Below the pieces are notes generated by a model. The model was not told where the DNA came from. It worked only from the letters and a program-made list of their open reading frames with translations, and did not search any database. Positions 11,501-21,943 of a stretch of 64,000 nucleotides of DNA are shown here, one piece after another (positions within the stretch are counted from its first letter, which is position 1; each line of letters starts with the position of its first letter). Source of the stretch: Pachyseris speciosa. Its lineage: Eukaryota > Cnidaria > Anthozoa > Scleractinia > Pachyseridae. The stretch covers positions 151,501 through 215,500 of the forward strand of contig JAEMWC010000379.1 in assembly GCA_016490735.1 (NCBI GenBank), written 5' to 3'. Both the position numbers and the translations under genes were made by a program.

Positions 11501-11838
11501 AACTGCTTTCAGAAACGATGCATGATGTAAGTAATCATCTTGTACCCTCTAATATTCAAGACTTGTTCCTTCCCACTTCTCGAGTTCATTCATACAATAC
11601 TAGGTCCTCAACGTCCGATAATTTTTATATAAAAAAATCAAATCTAGAAATTCAAAAATATGCTTTTTCGAGAATTGGCGCGAAATTGTGGAATGAGATA
11701 CCAACTAATCTTCGTAATCTACCTAAACATCAATTTAAGAAGAAAATTCGATCATTGTTATTTGAAGTTTTAGAGTCCGATGACTCATATTACGACCTAG
11801 ACGGAATTATATGCAAGGTGAAGAAAAGTACTTCATAA
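8580..11838 (+). pseudogene. LINE ORF2: apurinic endonuclease plus reverse transcriptase, frameshifted
   Basis: The start in the 8580 frame leads into the long 8801-11380 frame through a one-base shift near 8800. The endonuclease domain includes HNNVVSLNK, IIGISETKI (catalytic Glu), GDYNLDAL and SDISDHF (catalytic Asp-His). RT motifs are FIDLQKAFDTVDH, GVPQGSVLGP and FADDTN. A one-base deletion at about 11357 (TGGGCC versus TGGGGCC in the 5'-truncated copy) stops the frame at 11380, and the C-terminus continues in the 11353-11838 frame. With two frameshifts this copy cannot make a full ORF2 product. Confidence 0.88.
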
Positions 11839-14800
11839 CCTTACGCCGTATCGTAACGCTTGTAGATGAAAACGCAATAGTGCCAACGTTGGCAGCGCAT
11901 TCCTTTGCTTTCATTTGTTACTTAAATCAGCTTCTTGTTCAACTTTTCTTCTCTCTTTTTTTTTAAACATTATTCTTTTTTATCTCAACTTTATATTCCT
12001 ACCAATATAATTTTCTTTTTAAGCAGTCTTTGATTTTTCCTTATTTTCGGGCCCGCCTAGATTAGCTACGCTACCTGCGGGTCTGATAATCTGTAACGTA
12101 TTCTACATTTCAATAAAAATCAATCAATCAATCAAAAAAAAAAGTTTAATCGGTTTGTTGGAAGGATTCGAGGGGAAATCGACGGATGGTCTGAGAAGGG
12201 TTCAGGATGGGCGGTTGATAATATATCTCGTGTCTACGTGAATATCGCAAATTACGAACCTTTTGCGGCATGAACGTATATTCCTTGCCCCCAAAACTAG
12301 CAAACAAAAAAGCAATCATAAACGTTAATAACACAGACAACGAATGTTTGAAATGGGCTTTGAAATCTGCTTTGTTTCCTGTTTCCAAACACCCATAAAG
12401 ACCGAGCAAACACAAAGACGTTGTTGATCGAGTCAACTGGGATGGAATAAATTTTGCAACACCTGTGAAAGAAATTGACAAACTTGAAAAACAAAATCCA
12501 CATCTTGCGATAAATGTTTATGGGTGGGAAGAGAAAAAGTAAAGTCTTAATGTTCACAGAATCTCCAGAAAAGACAAAACAATAGAAAGAATAAACTTGA
12601 TGATTTTGCAACAAGACGAAAAAACTCACTACTGTTATATTAAGAAAATGTCAGCATTGCTTTATAACAACTCGAAACACCAACACAACCAGACTCAGAA
12701 CAGAAAACAGCAGAAGTATTTCTGAACATGTTGTTGGAAGTTGAAAAAGAGTTGCGAGAAAGTTTGGAGTCCCAAGAAAAGTCAAAATGGACCGGCAAGA
12801 TTGGCAACGTTTAACCACGCGAATAATTGCCACATTTTCGGCGAGCCTTTGGTCAGAGAACAATTCCTTGATTCGAGACAAACCTACAACATATGGACAG
12901 GTAAATACGCGGGGCAAAGTCACAAAAGATGTTTCTTCAAAGAGCAACAAACAATCATACCTGTTGTTAATGAGTTGGGCGAATACGAAGACAAAATTGT
13001 ATTTGACTTCTGGGCCTTTTTGAATGCAGATGACAAACAACCTCTTGATTCGATTGACAAATGGATTTAAAAAAAATCAACAAGACTGCTTGTGTTGTGG
13101 CGAACCCTTACAGCAAAAAGATTTCAGAGACGCGGTGATCGACCACTGCCACATTTCGGGAAAATTTCGCGGCCCCGCACACGATAGTTGCAACAAGAAG
13201 TTGCGAATCAACCCGAAAACAACCCCAATACCTGTCGTTTTCCACAATCTGAAAGGCTATGATTCACACTACTTGATGCAAGCAATTGCCAATGTCAAAA
13301 CAGACAAACCTTTGAATTGCATTGCAAACAACACAGAGAAATACATTTCATTCAATCTTGGCAATCTCGTCTTTATCGACAGCTTCGCGTTTCTCTTGAA
13401 AAGTTTGGACTCTGTTGTGAAAGCCACACCCGAAAACAAACTCAAGATCACGAAAGGCCTTTTCCCTGAAAACCCCCAAATCGATCTTCTCTTCGAAAAG
13501 GGTATCTGTCCGTACGAATACGCCGATTCAATCGATGTTTTCAACGCAACAAGCCTTCCTTCGAAAGAAAGTTTCTTTAGCACGCTTTCTGGTCAAGGTA
13601 TTTCCAACAAAGATCACGAACAGGCGAACAAAGTTTGGAAAACGTTTGGCTGCAAAATGCTGGGGGACTATCACGACCTCTATGTCGCAACCGACGTTGC
13701 GCCTCTTGCAGATGTTTTCGAGAATTTCAGAGACATCTGCATGGAAAAGTACAATCTCGACCCTGCGCACTACTTCACCTCACCAGGCCTTTCGTGGGAC
13801 GCTTTGCTCAAAAAAACGAAAATCGAACTCGAGCTTTTGAGAAACAGAAATATGCACCTTTTCGTCGAAAGGGGCATGCGCGGAGGTATCTCGATGGTGA
13901 GCAAGAGGCATGCGGAAGCAAACAATCCACTTGTAGAAGGGTTCGATCCAGCCAAACCCACCAAGCATATCCTTTATCTCGACGCCAACAACCTGTACGG
14001 CTGGGCGATGAGTAAGAACCTCCCTGTGTCGGGTTTCAAGTGGAAATAAGACATCTGTGAGGAAGAAATTCTTGCGAAGAAGGAAAACGCGAAGAAAGGT
14101 TGGATTTTGGAGGTGGATTTGGAGTACCCCCGCGAGCTCCACAAAGATCACAACAGTTATCCGCTGGCGCCAGAAAGAAAGGCCGCGAAGATGGAATGGC
14201 TCTCGGGCTACCAGAAAAGAATGAAAGAAGAACTCAACCTTCCATTCCTCGAGTGTGAAAAGCTTCTGCTGACACTTCAAGACAAAACCAACTACGTGGT
14301 TCACTACAGAAACCTGCAGTTCTACCTGTCGCAAGGGATGAAGTTGAAGAAGATACACAAAGCGCTGGAGTTCGATCAAAAACCGTGGATGGAGCCCTAC
14401 ATCCGCATGAACACAGATTTCCGCAAAAAAAGCAAAGAACGATTTCGAGAAAGACTTCTACAAACTGATGAATAACTCTGTATTCGGTAAAACAATGGAA
14501 AACCTGCACAACAGAATTGACGTAAGACTTGTACGCCCCCACGAAGACAAAAAGATTCGCAAACTTATTGCGAATCCTGCATTCAAAAGTTTCAACGCAT
14601 TTGCAAACGATCTTACTGGAATTCACATGCAAAAAAAAAATCGATCCTTCTGAACAAACCAGTTTACACGGGGATGTCGATTCGTGACAACAGCAAAATC
14701 TTGATGTACGACTTCTTCTACAACACTCTCAAAAAGTGCTACGGCGACAAATGCGAGCTCATTTACACGGACACAGACTTCTGCTTGAAATAGAAACCGA

Positions 14801-15244
14801 AGACATTTATGAAGACAGGGGCTCCCAAAAGGATCTCTTTGACACGAGCGACTACCCGAAAGATAACCCACTTTACTCAGATCCCCACAAAAAGTTTTTA
14901 GGCAAATTGAAAGATGAATGTGCAGGAACACCAATAGCACAATGTGTCTGTTTGCGCGCAAAGATGTACTCGATCTTGAGAGAAGACGAAAAAAACGTGA
15001 AAAAAGCCAAAGGTGTGAAAAAGAATGTCGTCAAAACCATCCGACACGAAGAGTATAAAGAAACACTCCTTGGAAGAAAAGAAACAACGCACGGAATGAA
15101 CATTCTGCGGAGCGAAGGGCACAACATCTTCGGCATGACTGTGCAAAAAACATCCCTGTCGGCATTCGATTCCAAAAGGTGGATATGCGAAGACGGGATA
15201 AACACGAATGCCTTAGGATACAATCCAATTGCTGAAAATCAGCA

Positions 15245-15410
15245 GTTGACTGAAGCCCAACAAATTAAAAGGCAGTAGATGAGTTGTTAAATGGGACACG
15301 GTCTGAAGCACAAGAAAAGGCATTAGATGAGTTGTTTAATTGGAAAATGACTGAAGCCCAAGAAAAGGCAGTAGATGAGTTGTTAAATGGGACTTTCAAT
15401 CCACGCCAGA
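15245..15410 (+). repeat. In-gene tandem repeats in the PolB tail
   Basis: Three imperfect copies of a 45-55 bp unit (GAAGCCCAA...AAAAGGCAGTAGATGAGTTG). In the 15284 frame they encode Glu/Asp/Leu-rich repeats at the acidic C-terminus of the polymerase. Confidence 0.7.
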
Positions 15411-16069
15411 ATGACGATGAAAATCCGCAATTTGCAATTGATGGGCAGGAAGTCGAAGAAAATGAATTTGATGATGAGTGGCTAGACGAGATTTTCGGGG
15501 GGTAACTCCGTATTTGGAGGAATAACCAACAACTCTTCACGAACGAAACTGCGTTTTCGTCAGTCGTCTAAATAGTACAAAACTGGCGTGTCGGGTTTGA
15601 CGACTTTTTTCAATCTTGAAGACTTTCACAGACCAAACAGGGTCTGTGGCTCTTTTTTTGCCGCCCTCCAACTCGCCGGGTTGGTAAAGATAACGGACAT
15701 TGACAAGAGAGGGCAGCTGTTGTTCGTTTTTTCCCACAGGTCTTCGATATGTTGAGGAAGGTTTAGAAGAAACAACTTTTTCCTTTATCGCTTCTGCTGG
15801 TTTTTTGCCGGTGAGGATGGTTTTTTCATTGTTCAAAGCCGCAACAACATCGGGAAGCCGCTTCACCCACGCAGTGGATCTCTTCCCTTCAGGCAGACGT
15901 ATTATTTCCACAGCATACTGGTGGCCAAACAGGCGTTCAGCCAGGGGCCACGTTCGACAATGGCCTGGTCGCGGTGAATCTCTGGGTGTCCGCGTCTGAT
16001 AAAGGTTTTGTGTTTTTCCATCTCTTTGGATACGGCGCCCATGAACTCGCGCCCAGAATCTACCTGCAA

Positions 16070-18812
16070 GTTAAAGTATGCAGCCAATAAAAAGAAATGT
16101 ATGACAAGAACGGAAGAAGAACTAGAGAAGAATATTAACATACTACAAAATATAATAGAGACAAATAGCTCTGAAAATCAAGAAAAGATGCAGGCTTTCA
16201 GGGAACTGGAGGTCAAAAAAGCTGAATTAGAGAAAATAATTGAGTATAAAACTAAAGGTGCAATCTTGCGAGCTAAGAGCAGATGGCATAATGAAGGGGA
16301 AAAAACACAAAATATTTCCTAAATCTTGAGAAAAGACATTGCAGGAATGGAGTAATAAGCCAATTAAAAATTGGAGAAAATGTGTTTGTAACGAAGGACA
16401 AAGAGATTTTAAGTGAATGTGAAACGTTTTATAAAAACCTCTATAAATCAACTATTGACACTCGGCACCTTCAGACGGACGACAATTTCTTCGGAGACCT
16501 TAAGGACAAAACTTTAGACCCAGACGAAAAGGAAAAAAGTGAAGGTCCACTGACTAAACCAGAATGCCTGGAGTCATTGAAATCTATGGCCCCTGACAAA
16601 TCACCTGGAACAGATGGTATTCCTGCAGAATTTTATAAAGTCTTATGGCGAGACATTGCTGACGACTTACTGGAGGCAATTAACTACGGCTCTGAGAAAG
16701 GACAACTTTCAATGTCGCAAAGGAGAGGAATAATTAAATTAATACCTAAAAAGGATGCAGAACTCAATCAGGTAAAAAATTGGCGTCCCATTACTTTACT
16801 TAATTGTGACTATAAGATAGCAGCTAAAGAAATTTGCAAACAGGGTTAAAAAAGCTCTTCCGAAGCTCATAAATAACGATCAAACTGGATTTATGAAGGG
16901 AAGATTTATTGGAGAGAATATCAAACTAATTGATGGCGTCATAAAGTTTGCAGCGACCAAAAATATTCCAGGTTTACTACTCTTTTTAGATTTTGAAAAA
17001 GCTTTCGACACAGTGGAATGGGCCTTCATTCACAAAACGCTTCAACATTTCAATTTTGGCCCTTTTTTGGTGAACTGCATTAATACTTTTAACAATAACT
17101 CTGAAAGCTGTGTCTTAAACAATGGCTGGTCTTCAAACTTCTTCAAACTAGAAAGAGGAGTCAGGCAGGGATGTCCCTTATCACCGTATCTTTTTATCCT
17201 TTGCGTAGAGATTTTAGCTGAAAAAGTAAGGACCTGTCAAGACATAAAAGGAATTAAGGTTTTTGGACAAGAAATTAAAATCAGCCAATATGCGGATGAT
17301 ACTACTCTTATCTTAGATGGTTCAAGTGAAGCCTTAACGGCCTCTTTGCAGGTTCTGGATGATTTCAGGAAAATTTCAGGTTTAAAATTAAATGACAAGA
17401 AAACAGAGGTCCTCTGGATAGGAGCTAACAAAGGGAGTGGGGTCATTCTCTGTCCAGAAAAAGATTTTAAATGGGTTAAGAAAAAAGTAAAAGCTTTAGG
17501 CGTCTGGTTTTCAACCAACCCAGAAGAAGTCACGGGTGTAAACTTTTCTGAAAAGCAGGTGAAAATAACCAACTGCCTAAGCTGCTGGGAAAACCGACGA
17601 CTAAGCTTAATGGGGAAAATAATGGTTTTAAAGAGCCTGATTGCCTCTCAACTTGTTTATATCCTGTCGCCCTTGCCAACAAAGCACTATATTTTAAATG
17701 AAATTAATAAAGTTTTCAATTTTTTTATGGAATGGAAAGGGCGACAAGATTAAACGGGACATAATGATAGGGGATTACTCTCAAGGAGGCCTAAGAATGA
17801 TAGACATACAATCTTTTAATAAAGCACTTAAAACCATGTGGGTCATTAACCTAAATTCTTTTGAACACTTCCTAAATTCTTTTGAACACTTCCTCTCAAT
17901 GAGCTTGTGGCATAATTCTCTAATAAGAATTGAAAACAGGCCAGTGTACTATAAAGAATGGTTTGTTAAAGGTATTTCAAAGGTTTCACATCTAATGAAG
18001 GATGCAAACACTTTCCTTTCTTTTTATTAATTCACTGAACGATACAATATTAAAACCAACTTTCTCAGTTTCAATGGTTTGATTTCTTCTTTAAAATCTC
18101 TCAGGGAGAGATGTAAAGTTAGTGTGCATATAAGGGACAGCAATTATCAAAGCTTCGTTGAAACTTTATTAAAGGCCAAAAAGCCTAATAGAATAGTATA
18201 CAAAAAAATGATTACTGTGAAACAACAACGCCCAGCTCAAAGTCAAGAAAAATGGGTGCTGGACTGCCATCTGAAAACTCGTGAAGACGTTGATTGGAAA
18301 TTTGTTTACCAAGCCCCATTCAAATACATTAAATTAACCAAATTAATCACCTTCCAGTTTAAACTTTTTCATCGAAGGTTAGCTTCAAATGATTTTTCTT
18401 AAGAAAACAGGACTCAAGCAAAGCGATATTGTACCTTTTGTGAACTTGAAATTGAGAGTCTAATTCATTTATTTTGGTCCTGCAGTGTAACCTCCTCTTT
18501 TTGGAGAGATTTTAAAGGCTGGATTATAGGTAACGTTGACAACACAACGATTTTAGAGAATATTAACCTTGACGCAGCAACTGCTTTAGGCCACAGGCCG
18601 AATCTTTTTCACAAACAAATATACCTCTACTTCCTACTTGCCAGATATTTTATATGGATCTGTAAGACACAAAGTAAAGCTCCTAAGCTTCAAAATTTCC
18701 TTAGCTTTTCGACACTCTTCATTTAGTTTGGTCCTCCTATGTCACGCACCATCATCAACTAGTAAGCAGTGTAATCTTCTTCTTAGTTCCTTCTTAGTTC
18801 CTTCTTAGATCC
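16070..18812 (+). mobile_element. 5'-truncated L1/Tx1-like LINE in the integrase gene
   Basis: Flanked by an 8-bp direct duplication ACCTGCAA (16062-16069 and 18813-18820). The 3' end is a run of CTTCTTAGTTC-type repeats (about 18775-18808). The 5' end lies between the missing endonuclease domain and the RT, so this is a typical truncated insertion. Its orientation is opposite to the integrase. Confidence 0.88.
16098..18727 (+). pseudogene. L1/Tx1-like ORF2 remnant (reverse transcriptase)
   Basis: Pieces in several frames give SPGTDGIPAEFYK, NWRPITLLNCDYK, LLFLDFEKAFDTVEW (motif A), GVRQGCPLSPYLF (motif B region), QYADDTTLIL (motif C) and GLKLNDKKTEVLW. A CCHC-like knuckle (CTFC, then His and Cys near 18430-18485) lies near the C-terminus. 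A 21-bp tandem duplication (about 17849-17890) doubles the peptide NSFEHFL. Several frameshifts and stops (16321, 16847, 17751, 18030, 18400) inactivate it. Confidence 0.85.
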
Positions 18813-19246
18813 ACCTGCAACATTTCAGGCCATTTCAGTGTCCCGCGCTTGTAAATCTTCTGAAAGGCCTGCGCAACCTCATCAGAGTTTTTCGAGGTAA
18901 GGGGTTCAGCCTCTTTGTAGCGGCTGGCCACGTCGACAATTGTCAATGCGTACTTGAAAACTCGGCGGCCCCAAGGCAGCTTGTCGTGAGGCAAAAAAAG
19001 AAGGTCGGTTTGGTGCACCTTGTTTGGTGTGAAAGCATCAAATTTAGGACGAGGAATGTGACGCGGTGCAGGGAGATATATCTGCCAAAGCGCTTGCCTC
19101 GCAAGTCATTTTTTTGCTACATCTTCAGATACCTTGGAAGCCTCGGCGAGTTTTTTGACCGCTGCCAACCCTTTCAAATAGCCGCCCGGACTGTAGTATT
19201 TTTTTTTTGCAAGGGTGGCATCCATACCCCCGCCTTAGAGCGGAAA

Positions 19247-19689
19247 CTATATATTTCTTACCAAAACTTCAATTCCTGCCCCGCAAACGAAAAGCGGCGT
19301 AGCCAACAGCAAGAGTGCCGGCGCCCAAAAAAGCAGCTCCCCCCGTTTTTGCTGCGCGCTTGGCTGGTAGAAATCGGAGAACTTTGGTTCTTTCAGCGGG
19401 GCAATGCGTTGTTCGGGATGTGCTAGGTTATACAACTTGAAGGCATAATCTGTGTTGGTGAAGTTCTGCTTTGCCTGCGCTTTTATCTGACCGTTTGTTT
19501 GGACCCAGTCAAGGAGCTGGGTGCGCTGGCGATTGTATTTGGCGTAAGCCGCCTGATAAGCCTCGAGGGCTTTGTCGTGGCGCTTCTTTTCGTCGAGCGT
19601 AGCATCATCGCCTTGGCGAGATAATTCCCGCCAATGAAAGTCGCTGCATTGAGAACCGCTCCTCCAACCATAATAGCGAACGTCGCCAT
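19247..19689 (-). pseudogene. Small Polinton membrane protein (unknown role), frameshifted
   Basis: From the ATG at 19689 the N-terminus is hydrophobic (MVGGAVLNAATFIGG). After a one-base shift near 19610 it continues as a charged helical middle (KKRHDKALEAYQAAYAKYN) and a hydrophobic C-terminal helix (WAPALLLLATPLF). It is the last small gene before the integrase in the minus-strand block. I know no function. The layout suggests a protein crossing a membrane once or twice, perhaps in the virion inner membrane or in assembly. Confidence 0.6.
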
Positions 19690-19744
19690 TTTTCTGTAAA
19701 GACAAGTGTTGTTCACGAACAGCGCTATACATGAAAGCCGATTT

Positions 19745-20020
19745 TTAAATTGCTATTCCCCACCTCAAGGCGGTCTGCTGCTTTGCAGCAAGAATCAAAT
19801 TAACATTCGCGGGGAGGAGTTTTTGGTCCTCAAGGTAACGTTTGAGCGCGATGCTGCCCGCCATTACGCCTGTGAACTGCACATAGTTCATTGCGCTGCT
19901 GCTTGGGTCGGAAGTGAAATTTTCTTTCACAACCTTTTTCACGGCCCTGCCAATACCGGCAACTATTCCAGTTAAAACCGCTGCATCCATGATAGTTTTG
20001 ACAAGCTTGTTGTCCGACAT
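19745..20020 (-). CDS. Small Polinton accessory protein, unknown role
   Basis: 91 residues, intact frame, ATG at 20020. Two amphipathic or hydrophobic segments (about 10-27 and 44-60) are separated by a basic linker. It sits 55 bp upstream of the previous membrane gene and on the same strand, as part of the minus-strand block. No catalytic motif is visible. Function unassigned. Confidence 0.6.
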   Translation of the reverse strand: MSDNKLVKTIMDAAVLTGIVAGIGRAVKKVVKENFTSDPSSSAMNYVQFTGVMAGSIALKRYLEDQKLLPANVNLILAAKQQTALRWGIAI

Positions 20021-20093
20021 GGTATTTGTCCTTTGTCTTTAAGACAGTTGACAGTATTCCAATTCATGAAAAGTCTAAATGAAATTAACTAGT

Positions 20094-20287
20094 TCAAGGT
20101 TCCTTTATTTCTTCAGACTCTTTTTCCTGCCCATAGGCAGGAAGTTCTTCTTCATAACATTCAAAGGGTGCCTTCGCAAGATCTATTATTACTTCAAACG
20201 CCTGTTGGTTAAGATAAACCGCAAAAAAGAAACGCCAAAAATTCCTACAGCCGAGAAAAGCGCTTTCCCAACATTAAAAATCATCAT
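20094..20287 (-). pseudogene. Very small membrane protein, frameshifted
   Basis: Starting at the ATG pair near 20287, about 25 residues form a hydrophobic helix (GKALFSAVGIFGVSF). A one-base shift in the T-run near 20225 then leads into a short acidic tail (LPAYGQEKESEEIKE) ending at 20094. The opposite-strand frame here has no coding look. Position and strand fit the small membrane gene cluster. Call is by composition only. Confidence 0.45.
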
Positions 20288-20331
20288 CGCGATATTTACA
20301 CACTTCTTAGAAGGATACAACAAACATCTAA

Positions 20332-20874
20332 TTAATCCATTTTTCTTAATCCCTGTTTAATGGGAGGAGCAGAAAAATTTTCTTCTTTGTTTGGTTCTTG
20401 AGCTTTTTTACTATTTTCTTTAAGACTGTCCGAAGGACGGGTATTAAAAGCACGTTGCAAAGCAGCAAAGAGCTCTTCGCGTTTGTTATAAATCCCTATC
20501 AACGAAACAATGATACTCCCGACCATGAGCCATTGGGTTGTGCTTAATGCAGCAAATGAACTTTGCCGTTTGGTGTGCAACATGTCTTCATCTTCGGAGG
20601 GGGGGGGGGGGGTTGATTTCCTGCTGGGGGGCTTCTCTTTTCTTGGCCTTTTCCGCCTTGTTATTAGCTATTATAACAGCGGCCTCGGCAGCAGCTTTTT
20701 TTTTTGTGCTTCGCGGGCTTGTCGGGGTTTTTCGGCGATTGCTTTGCCTGCGGCCACCCGCTTGGGGTTTTTCACGCGGGGGGCGGGGTTTGCGTTTGTC
20801 GCCTGTTTTGTAATATCTCTTTCTTCTTTGTCCGAAGGACGAGGTTCTGTTTGGTTTTCAGTTGTTTCTGTCAT
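20332..20874 (-). pseudogene. Basic/Ala-rich linker protein with one TM helix, frameshifted at homopolymers
   Basis: The frame from the ATG at 20874 encodes a charged N-terminus (NPKRVAAGKAIAEKPRQAREA). It shifts at a 10-base A-run (minus strand, about 20697-20706) and again at a C-run (about 20599-20611), then joins the frame at 20583 with TTQWLMVGSIIVSLIGIYYK-like hydrophobic sequence (one TM helix) and a polar tail. I infer one original protein because the pieces meet exactly at the homopolymers, but two overlapping genes are also possible. The start lies just downstream of the box at 20889-20908. Confidence 0.6.
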
Positions 20875-20879
20875 ATTAC

Positions 20880-21258
20880 TTAAAAATATTTTTTATTCAA
20901 GTGAAAATTTTGCTGAGTATTTCTCAGTAATAATACGTAAGAAAGTTTTTTTGTAATAAAATTTTTAAATGAATCAAACAATTTAAATAAATCTTCAAAA
21001 CTATTAATTTTTAATTCAAATAATTCATTAAAATCTTCTTTTTGGCTATAATAAGCCTCAATAAAGAAATAACATATTTTCCATATCAATTAATGGAAAA
21101 TTCTCCTGAAAAAACTTCAAACATTTATTATTGTCGAGCATAATTTTTTCCATAATTTCATTGAATCTGCCCCTATTTTTGATTGTAATAATACCGCCAA
21201 ACTCCTTTTGGAAGAATTCTTTCATCATTAAAGAAGCGTTTATGTCTTCCATATACAA
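20880..21258 (-). pseudogene. AT-rich accessory gene, frameshifted
   Basis: Two adjoining minus-strand frames (21258-21058 and 21089-20880) look like one acidic/amphipathic protein of about 120 residues (MEDINASLMMKEFFQKEF at the start, FEDLFKLFDSFKNF later) with a one-base shift near 21070. No domain is recognised. The gene is more AT-rich than its neighbours. It lies between the GCTCAG repeats and the box at 20889. Confidence 0.5.
20889..20908 (-). promoter_or_regulatory. Promoter-like box upstream of the 20874 gene
   Basis: TTTTTTATTCAAGTGAAAAT (plus strand) lies about 15 bp outside the ATG at 20874. Nearly the same box (TTTTTTATTCAATTGAAAAT) lies about 44 bp outside the MCP start. Two matches of about 20 bp at equivalent positions suggest a shared promoter element. 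Confidence 0.45.
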
Positions 21259-21299
21259 AGCAAAATTTTGTGTTCAATTTATCAGCAAAATTTGTTAAC

Positions 21300-21388
21300 C
21301 ATTACTAAGCTACTGCTCAGTACTTAGTTACTATTGCTCAGCAGTTAGTTAATATTGCTCAGCAATTGGTAACTTCTCAGCAGGTGAA
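21300..21388. repeat. Iterated GCTCAG repeats upstream of the 21258 gene
   Basis: Four to five imperfect copies of a unit of about 25 bp (TTAGTTAMTATTGCTCAGCA) lie in the gap between two minus-strand genes. Candidate regulatory iterons. No gene in this stretch. Confidence 0.6.
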
Positions 21389-21391
21389 AAC

Positions 21392-21937
21392 TTAACAGAA
21401 GTGGCTGAAGCTGTTTCCCGCCCAAAAGGCGGGTGGGGGTTTGGAAAAATCAATGTGCTTCGTGGTTATCAGCGCCGCATTTGCTACCGCAAGGAGCCGC
21501 CCGCACTTTAACGAAAAGGCACCAGCAAGGCTAGACAGCTCTTTGTTGAGAATGTAGTCTTTTTTAATCTCTTCCTGGTAAGCTTCAACGTCTTTAATGT
21601 TAAGGAACGTTCCGACAGCTTTGGTGGCTAAATAAATAAAGCTGTCGATTAAACTTTCTGTTGCTTTAGCGCCCACGAAAGCCTCGTACCTTTTGCTGTA
21701 CTTCTCGACTTCTTTATCGATGAGGCGTTTCACCTACTCGTGAGTCAATGGAACACCGATTGCCTCCTTGCACTTGCCAGTCGACACCAACACAGCCAGC
21801 TGCTCGCGACGGGCATGGACGTCTGGGCCGGTGGAAAGATTTTGTATGACACCATCCCCACTGGTTTCCGGCTCAGTTTCCAGGAGATTCAAAACTTCTG
21901 CAAGCGTTTTGTCTGAAAGACAGTGCTCTTCTTCCAT
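21392..21937 (-). pseudogene. Polinton accessory protein, unknown, one in-frame stop
   Basis: One frame from the ATG at 21937 to 21392 with a single TAG at 21734-21736 (about codon 68); otherwise about 181 residues. The N-terminal part is acidic, and the C-terminal part is helical with an Ala-rich stretch. It begins 7 bp after the stop of the packaging ATPase gene, so the two are probably co-transcribed. No known motif. Confidence 0.6.
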
Positions 21938-21943
21938 GTCTGT

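Larger units (their letters stand above)
7523..12143 (+). mobile_element. Near full-length CR1/L2-like LINE inserted in PolB
   Basis: It splits PolB after CAAAACCAGTTT (about 7522); PolB resumes with GTTTAATCGG (about 12143), giving a short GTTT/AGTTT duplication. It has a 5' untranslated region, ORF1 (7626-8498), ORF2 (about 8580-11838) and a short 3' region ending in TCAA repeats and an A-run (12113-12143). The GT-rich start at 7523-7545 may be the true 5' end. Jockey-superfamily affinity follows from ORF1 type, apurinic endonuclease and RT motifs; the exact clade is an inference. Confidence 0.92.
5473..15505 (+). pseudogene. Protein-primed DNA polymerase B (Polinton copy B), broken by two LINEs
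   Basis: This is the replication polymerase of copy B. The start at 5473 is in the TIR, but codon 7 is TAG (5491-5493). Polymerase sequence runs 5473-5683, resumes at 7368-7522 between two LINE insertions, and continues at 12144-15505. Recognisable parts are the ExoII region with FHNLKGYDSHY (about 13240), the motif A region with YLDANNLYGWAM (about 13975), motif B NNSVFGKTMEN (about 14470) and motif C YTDTD (about 14764), where the next residue is Phe instead of Ser. Compared with copy A, about 340 bp holding the finger and ExoI are deleted at about 12687. Stops and frameshifts occur near 13069, 14047, 14430, 14630, 14780 and 15278. The acidic C-terminus (15284-15505) contains three copies of a peptide like EAQEKAxDELLNG. 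Confidence 0.9.
15537..19225 (-). pseudogene. Polinton integrase (DDE type), split by an L1/Tx1-like LINE
   Basis: Retroviral-type integrase that would insert the element into host DNA. From the ATG at 19225 the protein runs through a basic N-terminal part, an in-frame TGA at 19106-19108 replacing a probable Trp, and the catalytic core with QTDLL (first Asp). A LINE insertion interrupts at 16070-18812. The second Asp in QVDSGREF and the Glu in AIVERG follow at 16080-15940. A frameshift near 15910 leads to the C-terminal half (15537-15911), which ends in a basic strand-rich domain. No chromodomain is visible, in contrast to the integrase at 59740. It sits at the end of the minus-strand gene block and converges on PolB, with 31 bp between stops. 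Confidence 0.87.

Noticed and set aside
20079..20360. Plus-strand frame of 93 codons
   Set aside because: Opposite strand of the small membrane gene at 20094-20287 and its neighbour; basic/Phe-rich composition is a shadow of AT-rich minus-strand genes.
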